Source of the DNA: Armatimonadota bacterium
Lineage (GTDB): Bacteria; Armatimonadota; UBA5829; JAUSEB01
Reading direction: 5' to 3'
DNA: 64,000 nucleotides
Assembly: GCA_030649165.1 (NCBI GenBank)
Contig: JAUSGG010000096.1
Location: 1 to 64,000 of the forward strand
Shown: in pieces, positions 50,845-59,885 of the stretch
How the letters are laid out: each line of letters begins with the position of its first letter
Position numbering within the stretch: the first letter of the stretch is position 1
Notes under the pieces: model-generated
What the model saw: the letters and a program-made list of their open reading frames with translations, nothing else
Database searches by the model: none
What the model was told of the DNA's origin: nothing
Made by a program: the position numbers and the translations under genes

Positions 50845-52419
50845 TCACTTCCCCTCCGGCTTCATCTGCGGGAACAGTATCACGTCCCGTATCGACGGCT
50901 TATCCGTAAACGCCATCACCAACCGGTCGATGCCGAGGCCGAGGCCGCCGGTCGGCGGCATGCCGTATTCGAGGGCGCGGACGAAATCCTCGTCGAACGG
51001 GTGGGCTTCTTCGTCGCCCTTTGCCTTCTGGGCCATTTGCGCCTCGAAGCGTTCTCGTTGGTCGATCGGGTCGTTCAGCTCGCTGAAGGCGTTCCCGACC
51101 TCCAGGCCGCCGAGGAACGGCTGGAACCGGTGGGTCAGCCTGGGGTTGTCCGGGTCGCGCTTGGCAAGAGGAGACAGTTCCACGGGATATTCGATCAGGA
51201 AGGTCGGCTGGATGAGCTTCGGCATGATGAGCGTCTTCAGGACCTCGTCCACGATCTTGCCGTAGCCGACCACGCCGTCCATATCCACGCCGGCCTTCTT
51301 CGCTCGTTCGCGGGCAACTGCTTCGTCGTTCGTGTCCGCAAAATCAACGCCGGCGTATTCGCGAATCGCCTCGAACAGGTTCAGCCTGCGCCAGGGCGGC
51401 GTCAGGTCGATCTCGTTGCCCTGGTAGGTTATCTTCGTAGTGCCAAGAGACTGCTCGGCGGCATAGGCGACGAGTTGCTCGGCCAGTTCCATAATGCCGT
51501 TGTAGTCCGCGTAAGCCTGGTAGACCTCCAGCATCGTGAACTCGGGATTATGGCGGAAGGAGATGCCCTCGTTGCGGAAATTCTTGCATATCTCGAAGAC
51601 GCGCTCGAACCCGCCGACGATCAGCCGCTTGAGGTAGAGCTCCGGCGCGATGCGGAGGTAAAGGTCCACGTCCAGCGCGTTGTGGTGCGTGATAAACGGC
51701 TTGGCCGCCGCGCCGCCGGGGATCGGCTGGAGCGTGGGGGTTTCGACCTCCATGAAGCCCCGGTCATTCAGCAACCGGCGAATCGCCGCGATCAGGTCCG
51801 CGCGGACTCTGAAGTCCGAACGGACTTCTCTGTTGACCATCAGGTCGAGGTAACGCTGGCGGCGGCGTTGTTCGGGGTCTTCGAGCGCGCTGTACTTCTC
51901 CTCGCCCTTCTGCTTACCAAGGGGAGCGGGACGAAGGGACTTGGAGAGGATTTGCAGCGTCTGCGCGGCGACGGTGACCTCGCCGGTGCGCGTGCGAAAC
52001 ACGTCGCCGGCCACGCCGACGAAATCGCCCAGGTCGAGCAGCCGGACAAGCGAGTAGACTTCCTCACCCAGCTTGTCGATTCGCAAGTATACCTGGATCC
52101 TTCCCGATTCGTCTTCTATGTGCGCGAAGGCGGCCTTGCCCATCTCGCGCATGGCGACCACCCGACCGGCTACTGCCGTGTGGACGCCAGAAGCTTGGTC
52201 GGATTCCTGCGCGCTGGGCTCCGACTCCAGCTTCTCGAACTCCTCGATCACTCCAGCCGCACCGGGAAAGGCGCGCTCCTCGCCCGCCACCCGCAGCCGG
52301 CGCTCAAATACCTCTACTTTGAACGGGTCGATGCCGCGCGCTCGCAGCTCCGCGAGCTTCTGCCTGCGGGCCTGGATAAGATCGTTTTCGTCCAGGATTA
52401 TGTTGTCCGAATCCACCAA
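50845..52419 (-). CDS. lysS: lysyl-tRNA synthetase, class II
   Basis: The 524-residue enzyme charges tRNA-Lys. An OB-fold anticodon-binding domain (about 80-180: VAGRVVAMREMGKAAFAHIE) is followed by the class II catalytic core with motif 2 (FRNEGISFRHNPEFTMLE) and motif 3 (GLGLGIDRLVM). The first 60 residues are charged and helical, as usual. It follows greA, a common order in bacteria, with a 300-base spacer that contains an intrinsic terminator. Confidence 0.97.
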   Translation of the reverse strand: MVDSDNIILDENDLIQARRQKLAELRARGIDPFKVEVFERRLRVAGEERAFPGAAGVIEEFEKLESEPSAQESDQASGVHTAVAGRVVAMREMGKAAFAHIEDESGRIQVYLRIDKLGEEVYSLVRLLDLGDFVGVAGDVFRTRTGEVTVAAQTLQILSKSLRPAPLGKQKGEEKYSALEDPEQRRRQRYLDLMVNREVRSDFRVRADLIAAIRRLLNDRGFMEVETPTLQPIPGGAAAKPFITHHNALDVDLYLRIAPELYLKRLIVGGFERVFEICKNFRNEGISFRHNPEFTMLEVYQAYADYNGIMELAEQLVAYAAEQSLGTTKITYQGNEIDLTPPWRRLNLFEAIREYAGVDFADTNDEAVARERAKKAGVDMDGVVGYGKIVDEVLKTLIMPKLIQPTFLIEYPVELSPLAKRDPDNPRLTHRFQPFLGGLEVGNAFSELNDPIDQRERFEAQMAQKAKGDEEAHPFDEDFVRALEYGMPPTGGLGLGIDRLVMAFTDKPSIRDVILFPQMKPEGK

Positions 52420-52438
52420 TCACCTCTCCCAGCGTTCG

Positions 52439-52497
52439 CCGCGGGAACTAGCTACTATCAATCCGTTACGATCGCCGGTAGAGGCCGTTCCCGCGGG
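52439..52497. repeat. CCGCGGGAAC inverted-repeat element, copy 2
   Basis: CCGCGGGAACTAG at the left and GTTCCCGCGG at the right, about 35 bases apart, lie in the lysS leader. Copies also stand at 28227-28327 and 62379-62444. Confidence 0.6.
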
Positions 52498-52576
52498 ATA
52501 GAATCTTTCCACTGGTCATCGTTTCGGAGTCGAGGGCTGTTTCCGGAATCTCTCAACACTCAACAAGCTCTCACAC

Positions 52577-52612
52577 AAAAAACAGCCCTATGGCCGACGG
52601 CCACAGGGCTGT
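52577..52612 (-). terminator. intrinsic terminator after greA
   Basis: On the minus strand a stem ACAGCCCTGTGGCC / GGCCATAGGGCTGT with loop GTC is followed by a run of six T. It lies 108 bases after the greA stop codon and before lysS, so part of the transcripts should end here. Confidence 0.85.
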
Positions 52613-52656
52613 ATTAGTCTCAGGCAAACTCTTTTCCTGCCCGACCCCACCCTAAC

Positions 52657-52708
52657 CCTCCCCTAAAGAGGGAGGGAGCCATTCCCCCTCTCTTTAGGAG
52701 GGGGTCAG
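52657..52708. repeat. CCCTCCCTAAAGAGGGAGGG hairpins
   Basis: Two neighbouring C-run/G-run hairpins (CCCTCCCC ... GGGAGGG and CCCCCTC ... GAGGGGG). Similar ones are at 42703-42722 and 59412-59456 and inside element I. Confidence 0.6.
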
Positions 52709-52719
52709 GGGGAGGTTTC

Positions 52720-53199
52720 CTACTTGCGGATGGAGACCACCTGATACCGGGCCAGTCCGGCCGGAATCTCCACCTCCACAGTGTTGCCCACTTTTCTGCC
52801 CATGAGGGCTTCGCCCACGGGGGACTCGTTCGAAATCTTGTCTTCGCCGGGGTTTGCCTCGACAGAACCAACGATGAAAAACTCCCACTCATCGCTGTTC
52901 TCCAGATCGCGCACTTTCACTATGGAACCCACGCCTACCACGTCGGTCATCACGTCGGCCTCGTCTATCACAGCCGCGTGCATCAAGACCTGTTTGAGCT
53001 CCTCGATGCGGCCTTCCACAAATGCCTGCTCGGTTTTGGCATCTTCATACTCGGAATTCTCGGAGAACTCGCCAAACTGCTTGGAATCGCGTATTCTGTC
53101 GGCCACTCGTTTGCGATGAACGCTGCGAAGCTCTTCCAGCTCCAGCTCGATCTTCTTGAGACCGCTTGCGGTTAGTAGAATCTCCTTGTCCGTTTGCAT
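52720..53199 (-). CDS. greA: transcription elongation factor GreA
   Basis: The 159-residue protein has the GreA build: an N-terminal antiparallel coiled coil (residues 1-75; ELEELRSVHRKRVADRIRDS, ENSEYEDAKTEQAFVEGRIE with the acidic tip) and a C-terminal domain ending NESPVGEALMGRKVGN and PAGLARYQVVSI. It reactivates backtracked RNA polymerase. A strong promoter and a stem-loop leader precede it. Confidence 0.97.
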   Translation of the reverse strand: MQTDKEILLTASGLKKIELELEELRSVHRKRVADRIRDSKQFGEFSENSEYEDAKTEQAFVEGRIEELKQVLMHAAVIDEADVMTDVVGVGSIVKVRDLENSDEWEFFIVGSVEANPGEDKISNESPVGEALMGRKVGNTVEVEIPAGLARYQVVSIRK

Positions 53200-53238
53200 A
53201 GGACGTCACCTCTCGGTACTTACAACAATTAACAATTT

Positions 53239-53279
53239 AAGCGCTGACCGCCCCTAATGTTTCAGGCCCGTCAGCGCTT
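53239..53279 (-). promoter_or_regulatory. stem-loop in the greA leader
   Basis: Perfect 10-base arms AAGCGCTGAC and GTCAGCGCTT with a 21-base loop form a hairpin in the 5' untranslated region of greA, followed by AAATTGTTAATTG. It could attenuate transcription or sequester the leader. The remaining gap to 53614 holds the greA promoter and no gene. Confidence 0.5.
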
Positions 53280-53309
53280 AGTAAGGTCATGCCTTGCCGC
53301 TTCAATCGG

Positions 53310-53338
53310 ATTATACCACAACCATACCGGTCTGTCAA
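53310..53338 (-). promoter_or_regulatory. strong sigma-70 promoter of greA
   Basis: On the minus strand a perfect TTGACA (53338-53333) and a perfect TATAAT (53315-53310) are 17 bases apart. Confidence 0.85.
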
Positions 53339-53614
53339 ACAAAATCTTTTACAGGCGCGGTTGCGGCTGTCCGCACGACTACAATGGCTCAGCTACTTTC
53401 TCAGACGCACTGTATTTGTGGTTTGTTCCATCTTTACGACCGGCCGTAAAGCGGTTTCTGTGGCTGCCGAACTGACGCTCGACTTGCGGGACCGCTCCCA
53501 CAGCACAACCAGGGAGGGACCTTCGGGTCAGAAAGCCTCTTGAAGCATGGGAGATACATCCCTCATGCCGGACAAGGGCATTTTGTGCGGGCCAACAGGA
53601 AGCTGAACGGCACG

Positions 53615-54049
53615 TCACGATTGCTTGCCGAGTCTACGGTGAGCATCCCGTATGGCTTGTAGAAGCTCATGAGGTCGTGCCTGGTATTGATCGAAAAGTC
53701 TGATGTTATCCCTGTTCAAATGAAGCTGTCCTTCTCCGACGTTGCCGCGGTGCTGTCCGTTCGAGAAGTAGCTGTTGGACTCGACCTCTTCGGAGTTCAA
53801 CACCCAATATCTGATGACATCACGCCACACTGCGACCCATATGAACACATCGCAACATCGGCATTTGACCTGTTGGAAGTTCATATCGAATTGTTCAACA
53901 GAGTCCGATGCCAATGCCTTGACGTATAGTGGCTCGTCTGTCTGAAAGGCAACCGCACGTGAGGCTTTGACTTCCACTCGAATGCGACCATCCAAATGGA
54001 AGTCGTAGTCACCCGAATACGCCGGATCGAGTTTCCTCGAAGGCTTCAC
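53615..54049 (-). CDS. catalytic part of a type II restriction endonuclease
   Basis: The 144-residue frame starts with a GTG whose bases overlap the TGA of the preceding frame (GTGA). It contains the PD-(D/E)xK core as DYDFHLDGRIRVEVKASRA, with Asp, then ExK. A helical end follows. It looks like the second half of a restriction enzyme whose first half is the previous frame, since VPEL / KPSRKLDPAYSGDYDF reads as one continuous stretch. It is either a separately translated subunit or the result of a frameshift. Low GC and the adjacent methyltransferase mark an acquired R-M unit. Confidence 0.7.
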   Translation of the reverse strand: MKPSRKLDPAYSGDYDFHLDGRIRVEVKASRAVAFQTDEPLYVKALASDSVEQFDMNFQQVKCRCCDVFIWVAVWRDVIRYWVLNSEEVESNSYFSNGQHRGNVGEGQLHLNRDNIRLFDQYQARPHELLQAIRDAHRRLGKQS

Positions 54050-54338
54050 AGCTCGGGAACCAGCTCTTTAAGATGGCCCTGCGCCCAAGCTTCCCCGAAG
54101 CCTCGCGGCGCGCTGATCTCGAAGACGTACAGGAAGAGGTTGCGCGCTACGTAGTCGTCTCGCAACTCGTAATAGCCATCCAGTGTCAGCTTGTCTCGCC
54201 CCAGAAGGGTAGAGATCACATACTCATATTCGTTGAAAGGGTAGACAGAGATCAACTGCGACAACCGCTCCACCACATCATCGGAGTCGCTGAGCTGCGA
54301 GATCAACTCGTTCAACCGCTTGCGGACTTTTTTTCCAT
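54046..54338 (-). CDS. N-terminal part of the restriction endonuclease, frame-shifted start
   Basis: The open frame from a TTG at 54315 encodes a helical 89-residue piece (NELISQLSDSDDVVERLSQL ... PRGFGEAWAQGHLKELVPEL). That TTG has no ribosome site. The ATG at 54338, just after AGGAGGGG, reads MEKK and then leaves frame at a run of seven A (54328-54334). One extra A or a -1 slip would join it to the long frame. The ATG therefore looks like the real start, making the gene phase-variable or broken. Confidence 0.5.
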
Positions 54339-54345
54339 GCCCCTC

Positions 54346-55347
54346 CTAGAACAGTGTAGATTGGCAAATGGCGGGCGTCTGTTCTTGCGCGCGGAATTTC
54401 GTTAAGAAATGCCCTGCTGTTTCTCCGAGTTCCTTCTCGAACGGGTGTCCGTTTTGCCAGCCCGTCAATCCTTGCTGCCTGTAGCGCTCTAGGCGCCTGA
54501 TCACGATCTCACAGTACACGGGATCTATCTCTGCCGTGTAGCAGCGTCTCTTGAGTCTCTCACATGCGAGAAGGGACGTCCCAGAGTGCGCGAATAGGTC
54601 CACAACCAAGTCCCCTTGCTTGGAGCTGGCGGAAACAATACGCTCAATTGACTTGAGAGGCTTTTGGGCGTAACATCCAGAGACATTCTCCTCCATGCGA
54701 TAGAAGACTTGCTGCACATCCACCCAGACGTTTCCAGCCCGGATGTTTTCGGACTTGCCTCTCTCCAGATTTTCAGTGGTCTTGCCGTTTACTTCTTTGT
54801 AGTATCCACGAAGTATTTTCGGTATATCGGTATACTGCACCTCGAAGTCCGGATTACCCTTTGTGTAGTACAGCAACTCTTGGCGAACCGCCATCCAGTT
54901 ACATTGGGTTCCGTACCCTCTCTGGTTTCGCATCGTTATGAAGGACCTGGCTTTGAGTCCGCTAATGCCACGCATCATTATCATAAAATCCGGAAGAGGC
55001 TGGAATTCGTTGTTCTGATCAGCGCCCAACCAGACATATAGTGCGGAATCGCCTGCCAGTATACTCGCAGTAATCTCGACCCACTTCTTGCACCACTCGA
55101 CGTAATCATGGATTTGGCGTTCCTCGAATGCGACTAAGTTGTAGGGAGGATCCTGTATAGCTATTGCCGCGAGATCGCCATCTATCAGTTGGCCGACAGA
55201 CGTGCGATCCGTTGCGTCAATGCACGCGACTCTGTGGGATCCCTGCCGGTCGCGCCAAATGTCTCCGGGGCGCAGTCTGCAGAATGGCAACAGCCTCTGC
55301 CTTGTGTCTCCGTCAATATCGAGGCGTGGTAAAGGGTTATTCCTCAA
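54346..55347 (-). CDS. DNA methyltransferase (N6-adenine/N4-cytosine, DPPY type)
   Basis: TTG at 55347 is used because AAGGAG lies 8 bases before it. The 333-residue protein has the beta-type order, with catalytic motif IV DPPYNLVAFEERQIH before the AdoMet motif I region LVVDLFAHSGTSLLACERLK. In the middle a target-recognition region (about 120-215) is rich in Asn and Lys. It modifies A or C within the site cut by the neighbouring endonuclease and so protects the host. The gene overlaps the endonuclease's ribosome site, so they are co-transcribed. GC is clearly below the window average. Confidence 0.88.
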   Translation of the reverse strand: MRNNPLPRLDIDGDTRQRLLPFCRLRPGDIWRDRQGSHRVACIDATDRTSVGQLIDGDLAAIAIQDPPYNLVAFEERQIHDYVEWCKKWVEITASILAGDSALYVWLGADQNNEFQPLPDFMIMMRGISGLKARSFITMRNQRGYGTQCNWMAVRQELLYYTKGNPDFEVQYTDIPKILRGYYKEVNGKTTENLERGKSENIRAGNVWVDVQQVFYRMEENVSGCYAQKPLKSIERIVSASSKQGDLVVDLFAHSGTSLLACERLKRRCYTAEIDPVYCEIVIRRLERYRQQGLTGWQNGHPFEKELGETAGHFLTKFRAQEQTPAICQSTLF

Positions 55348-55494
55348 CCTAATTGCTCCTTCCACTACCTGGCATATCCCCAACTAATCCTGGCGACGGC
55401 TACCATATATGCTTCTTGGGGACCTTCTGCCGCAGAGATGTTGAGACGGCCATTGTCGATCTTTTCGCCGTGCACTAATCGCATTCCTGCTTTC

Positions 55495-58400
55495 TTATTG
55501 TACCTCCGTATGCTCCGTGCGGCCATCGGCCCTGGCGTAGTGGACATGGCCATTGTATACCAGCCTGGCAATTGCCCAGTATCCCGGCTTCGCTCTTGCT
55601 TCGATCGGAAACCTGTATGTCTCGCTCGCTCCCGGTTCCAGCTCGAAACCGTACCGCCACGGGCTGATGTCCGCCACCGCAAGCTCGGGATAGGCGGCAA
55701 TCGGCCAGGTCTCGATCGGCGTGATCAGATCTAGTTGGCCTTCGATCGTCATATCCGTGGGATTGGTCAACGTGACCCTGATCTCGCGCGCGCCGGCCTT
55801 AGCCTTGCACTTCAGCAAATGCTCCTGCCCGACCTCGATGATATCCTGAAACACCTGTCCCTCGTGCGCGATTCTGGCTTTGATGATCCCGGTCCGCCGC
55901 CTCGACAGGAAGGCCAGCAGCAGCTCGCGCGTACAGCTCGCGCCCGCATCGAGGGCGAAATCGACTTTGTCAGGGACGATCCTCCAACCTTCAGGGGCCA
56001 TCAGCTCCACGGTTCCGGATGCTCTTCGATCAATGTAGTTATTGGCAATTCCGAGCTTGAACGTGTTGATGGTCACTCCGCCTTGGACGATATGGATGCC
56101 GGTTTTGATCTCGCCCGAAAGGGCAATGGTCACGGGCAGGTAACCGATAGGATCCGCGCCGAGGTTGTGCTGCCAATAGCGAATGTGCTGGACCGGCGCA
56201 ATCTCCTTTTTGCGGGCGATGGCCGCGGCCGGAAGCGATCCCGGGACTTTATCGGGCACAAGCTCGAAAGTTTCAATTGAGAAGGGCTCGACCGACAGCT
56301 TGAGCCCGCCGTCGAGAGAGACGGGAAGTTTGCTTCGGCGCTCCTCAAGCAGATTGGATGACGAGGCGCCCGCAAGTCCGGTAAAGAACCTTACGTTGGC
56401 CTCGGCTTTTCGACCGAACGGCTCGTAAAGGCGCAGCGTGATCCACGAGGAGGCGTCGGCCTCGGCGCCGCTGAGCGACGCGGTGGGATTGCCCTTCGGC
56501 TTCATTGCGGTCACGACGAGGGCGTCGGAGTCGATCTCCAGGAAGGGCATCTCCGCCGGCAGGAATCCGTTGTGCGAAGTGAGCTGCCTCGCGACAAGCG
56601 GGTTGTTGTACGCCATCGCGGCGGCGGGGACGTTAGCCTCCCGCCAGCTTCCTTCGTGCGGGTACAGCGAGTACGTGAAGCGGTGCGTCTTCCACTCGGA
56701 AACGAAGAAGAACGGCAGCAGGTTAGGTCCCCACGGAATGTATGCCCAGCCCGCGTTGTGCATCAGTGGAAGGACAAGCGTGCCGTCGTTCTCCATTCCT
56801 GCAAGCGCGTGGCCGCGGTTCAGAATTGCCATGCCGTAATCCGCGACGCTCGGAACCGCGCCGGCGACTGCTTCCGGCGGCAGTGTTATGACTTCGCTCT
56901 CGACCTGGGCGATCAGCGAATCCACGGCCGAATCAAGAGCCTTGGCGTCCCTGGCGGAGACAACAAGTGTGGGAAGCGACGGCCAGCCTTCGGGTACATT
57001 CGGGTCCGTGAAGAAGAGATAGGCGAATCCGTTCAGTTCGAGCCGCGCGCGAAACTCCTTCTCCACCTGCTCTCCGAGTGTCTTAAAAATCGGCGTAAGG
57101 CGACGATTTGCTCCGGCTATGTCCAGATGCAGTCGAAAGGCCGTGCCGTACGACAAGTCCTCGTTCATCACTCCCGGAATCGTGCATTCTTCGACCTTGA
57201 GGTCTCGCCGCCGGCCCGACTCCAGATCGTCGTACATCGGCGTGCAGCAAATGCCCTTCTTGACAAGCGCTTCCTGCAGGCGGTAACACGCGGCCAGCGC
57301 ATCATCATCGTGCGGAACGACAATCGCGGTCGGCCCCAGGCTGACCGCGGCATCCGGCCTTCCCTCGATCTTGAGAAGCATGCTCCAGTTCGAGTCAACA
57401 AACTGGTTCATCGCGCGAAGGCCGTGGTCGGAATAGTTGTGGTATTGCCAGGTCCGAAAGTCGAACTTCCCTTTGCTTCTGCGGCCCGTGACCGCGCCGA
57501 ACCGCTCCTCGAAGACAGGCATGGTTCCCGGCGCGCCGGGGAAGGTCATTGCAAACAGGTTGTCTTTGCCGCGATAGTTCTCCAGGCTCGTTATGAAGTC
57601 GATCCTCTTCACGCCGGGATAGAGCGCGATCTCCTGCAGGTATGGCGTATCGGACGCTTCGCCTCTTACGATGATCCTCGACATCGCGGGTCCCTGCTCG
57701 ACCGTCACCGCGGCGGCAAAATCCGACGAACGCCAGCGGACGCCCTGAGTGAATATCTCCCACGGCGGCTCGTTCCGGTCGAACTTCTCCTGAATGACAA
57801 CCAGCTCATTGCCGGGGTTTGCGGAATCGGCGATCAGCTCGCGGCCGGAGGTCTTGTCTATCAGGCTGGTCATGCAGCCGCCCTTTGCCGGATCGACCGT
57901 GATCCTGTAGAACTCGTTTTCGATCTCGTGAGGCGGTTGAGGGTTGAGGGTCGAGGGTCGAGGGTTGTTTGCCGGGTGGATGTAGAAGAGCTTGTAACCA
58001 AGAGAAGGCACGTTGCTTGCAATGAACATGATCTCGGCGGAGGTGATGCCGGAGGCCGTCTTCGCGTTCAAAAGCCGGCAGGAGACTTCAACGCCGGACG
58101 CGTCTTTGATCGCAATTCCTTTGACCGGCTTCTTGAACTGCAGCGTCGCGCGGCAAACATCGGTCCGCTTACCGGCAACAGGATTAAAAACAGCCAACGG
58201 GACGGCGCCGCGCTTGCCGGAGGTGTCGATAGCCTGCCCGATATAGTCAAGCGACCCGGTCAGGGCCTCGCCGGCCAGTTCGATGGCGTCGCGATATCCG
58301 GCCAAAAGGTCGAGGTACGCCCTGTCGCAGCTCGGACCGGCCATGCCGTCGTGATGCTGCCCCAGCAGAAGCTGTCGCCAAGCCTTGTCGAGCGCCTTGT

Positions 58401-59328
58401 CGGGGTACTTCGCTCCAAGCAGATTTGCCACTGTTCCGAACTTCTCCGCCGACACGATGAGATTCTCGGCCAGGCGGTTCGCGATCTTGAAATCGACGCG
58501 GGTGAGGCGGGTTCCCTGGTGGTAGTACTCCATATCCCGCGCCGTCACCGGCAGCTTCAGCTCGCCCTTCTCCGATCTCTCGATGACGGACCGGAAGAAC
58601 TTCCGGTGCGCCGAGCCGCTGACCCGGATGGACGGTCTGCGCTCCTTCATTGTCCCGCACTCGCCGGCCATCCATCCGGCCGGAGGCAGGAAATCCAACG
58701 CGCTGACGCGGACATCCTCCGTCAGTCCGTAAGAAGCGGCCTCCGGCAGTTCATTCCTCAACATCGACAGCATCATATCCAGATCTGGCGCCCCGTATGT
58801 GTAAGTCGTGCGGCGATAGAGCATTTTGCTGCCATCCAGCGACTGGTGCTGGAAGAGCGGATGGAACCCGACGACGGCTTTGGACCAAATGCATGCGGAA
58901 AACCGCGACTTGGCGAGGATTTGGGAGAGCTGCGGAATGTGGCCGAATACATCCCACGGCATATAGACCTCGGGCCGGTCGCCGAGGACCTTCTCGTGGT
59001 ACAGCCGTCCGTAGAGTATATTGCGGACCAGCCCTTCGGGGCCGATGCACGTCTCCATCGGCTGGCTGTGCGAGCCGCCGGTCGCAATACGGCCCTCTCT
59101 GATAAGCTGCCTTATGTACTCGCGGTCTTCGATCTCCGTGTCGAAGTACGGCTTCAGGTAAGTCAACTCGTGTAGGAACACGCCGTAGTCCGGATCGTGC
59201 CGGCAGAGGAGCAGGTTTTGTTTCACGTCGCCCATCAGCGAGACGGCGTAATCCCGCTGGTCCTCCAGCCAGACAACGTCTGAGTGGAAGCCGGGGGTCA
59301 GGTGCACGATGAAGTCGTCGGTGGACAT
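55495..59328 (-). CDS. GH38-type alpha-mannosidase
   Basis: ATG at 59328 with AGGAG 9 bases before it; the longer open frame upstream lacks a site. The 1277-residue protein has the GH38 catalytic part: zinc ligands H15 and D17 in PGFHSDVVWLED, the nucleophile Asp at about 126 in YMPWDVFGHIPQ, and RQLLLGQHHDGMAGPS with the fourth ligand His. A long beta-rich C-terminal half follows. No signal peptide, so it may act in the cytoplasm on imported mannosides. In the middle a run PRPSTLNPQPP is encoded by a G/T micro-repeat. Confidence 0.85.
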   Translation of the reverse strand: MSTDDFIVHLTPGFHSDVVWLEDQRDYAVSLMGDVKQNLLLCRHDPDYGVFLHELTYLKPYFDTEIEDREYIRQLIREGRIATGGSHSQPMETCIGPEGLVRNILYGRLYHEKVLGDRPEVYMPWDVFGHIPQLSQILAKSRFSACIWSKAVVGFHPLFQHQSLDGSKMLYRRTTYTYGAPDLDMMLSMLRNELPEAASYGLTEDVRVSALDFLPPAGWMAGECGTMKERRPSIRVSGSAHRKFFRSVIERSEKGELKLPVTARDMEYYHQGTRLTRVDFKIANRLAENLIVSAEKFGTVANLLGAKYPDKALDKAWRQLLLGQHHDGMAGPSCDRAYLDLLAGYRDAIELAGEALTGSLDYIGQAIDTSGKRGAVPLAVFNPVAGKRTDVCRATLQFKKPVKGIAIKDASGVEVSCRLLNAKTASGITSAEIMFIASNVPSLGYKLFYIHPANNPRPSTLNPQPPHEIENEFYRITVDPAKGGCMTSLIDKTSGRELIADSANPGNELVVIQEKFDRNEPPWEIFTQGVRWRSSDFAAAVTVEQGPAMSRIIVRGEASDTPYLQEIALYPGVKRIDFITSLENYRGKDNLFAMTFPGAPGTMPVFEERFGAVTGRRSKGKFDFRTWQYHNYSDHGLRAMNQFVDSNWSMLLKIEGRPDAAVSLGPTAIVVPHDDDALAACYRLQEALVKKGICCTPMYDDLESGRRRDLKVEECTIPGVMNEDLSYGTAFRLHLDIAGANRRLTPIFKTLGEQVEKEFRARLELNGFAYLFFTDPNVPEGWPSLPTLVVSARDAKALDSAVDSLIAQVESEVITLPPEAVAGAVPSVADYGMAILNRGHALAGMENDGTLVLPLMHNAGWAYIPWGPNLLPFFFVSEWKTHRFTYSLYPHEGSWREANVPAAAMAYNNPLVARQLTSHNGFLPAEMPFLEIDSDALVVTAMKPKGNPTASLSGAEADASSWITLRLYEPFGRKAEANVRFFTGLAGASSSNLLEERRSKLPVSLDGGLKLSVEPFSIETFELVPDKVPGSLPAAAIARKKEIAPVQHIRYWQHNLGADPIGYLPVTIALSGEIKTGIHIVQGGVTINTFKLGIANNYIDRRASGTVELMAPEGWRIVPDKVDFALDAGASCTRELLLAFLSRRRTGIIKARIAHEGQVFQDIIEVGQEHLLKCKAKAGAREIRVTLTNPTDMTIEGQLDLITPIETWPIAAYPELAVADISPWRYGFELEPGASETYRFPIEARAKPGYWAIARLVYNGHVHYARADGRTEHTEVQ
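57935..57967. repeat. G/T micro-repeat inside the GH38 coding sequence
   Basis: Units GGTTGAGGGTTGAGGGTCG and AGGGTCGAGGGTTG form a run of about 33 bases, like those of intergenic DNA (for example 2727-2740 and 7588-7620). In the antisense reading they encode NNPRPSTLNPQPP in the mannosidase, a proline-rich linker, without breaking the frame. Confidence 0.65.
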
Positions 59329-59409
59329 GAGAATATTACTCCTGAGGAGAGTGGCTCGTGGCTGGCAAGGACCGGATAAAGTCCAATCACCAAGCAACAC
59401 CTCACCCCA

Positions 59410-59456
59410 GCCCCCTCCTAAAAGGAGAGGGACTCCCCCCTCCTCTTAGGAGGGGG
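59410..59456. repeat. paired CCCTCCTAAAAGGAGAGGG hairpins
   Basis: CCCCTCCTAAAAGGAGAGGG (59412-59431) and CCCCCTCCTCTTAGGAGGGGG-type arms (59436-59456) lie between the mannosidase and the coiled-coil gene. They belong to the same hairpin family as 42703-42722 and 52657-52708. No other feature is seen in 59329-59540. Confidence 0.6.
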
Positions 59457-59540
59457 TGGGGAGGTCAAGGCGTTGCCTCGACTTTATCCGACCGCTGCTA
59501 GTGCGGATGGCGGGGCGTCTAATCACTAGCCACTCCCGAA

Positions 59541-59885
59541 TCACTCCTCGCCGGACTGCAACGCGGAAGTCAGCGCTCGAAGGCCGTCGCCCGCCGCCGA
59601 CCGCATACCGGCAATCTCCCGCTCCTTCTCCAAGGCGGCGCGGGCAAGTTCCAACTCCTTGCGCTCCTCAAAGAGCGCCCTTCTATCGGCCTCTACCGCC
59701 CGTTCTTGCTGCTCCAGAAGCTCCCGTTCGGCGCGCACGACCTGCCGCTCGCCGTCGACTCCGCGCTCGATCAGCATTATCGCGTGCGTGATGATAGCCG
59801 CGGCCGCTTCGAACTGAGCGTCGGGCAGGTCAGCCCGCAACTGCTCCACAAGTTTTTCTAATTCCAATCTGGTTGGCATGTCCAT
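59541..59885 (-). CDS. coiled-coil protein of unknown function
   Basis: About 114 residues from the ATG at 59885 (or 59879). The second half is a long heptad-rich helix (VVRAERELLEQQERAVEADR ... KELELARAALEKEREIAG), clearly a coiled coil. The start is a short helical domain (LELEKLVEQLRADLPDAQFE). No transmembrane segment or motif identifies a partner. Confidence 0.45.
   Translation of the reverse strand: MDMPTRLELEKLVEQLRADLPDAQFEAAAAIITHAIMLIERGVDGERQVVRAERELLEQQERAVEADRRALFEERKELELARAALEKEREIAGMRSAAGDGLRALTSALQSGEE

Noticed and set aside
50704-52617. 637-residue open frame on the plus strand opposite lysS
   Set aside because: Shadow of lysS; the reverse frame carries all class II synthetase motifs.
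53379-53618. 79-residue frame between the restriction gene and greA
   Set aside because: Composition is that of non-coding DNA and no start signal or domain is visible.
56572-59175. 867-residue open frame on the plus strand opposite the mannosidase
   Set aside because: It is antisense to the well-supported GH38 gene, has an Arg-rich composition typical of GC-biased shadow frames, and shows no domain pattern or ribosome site.
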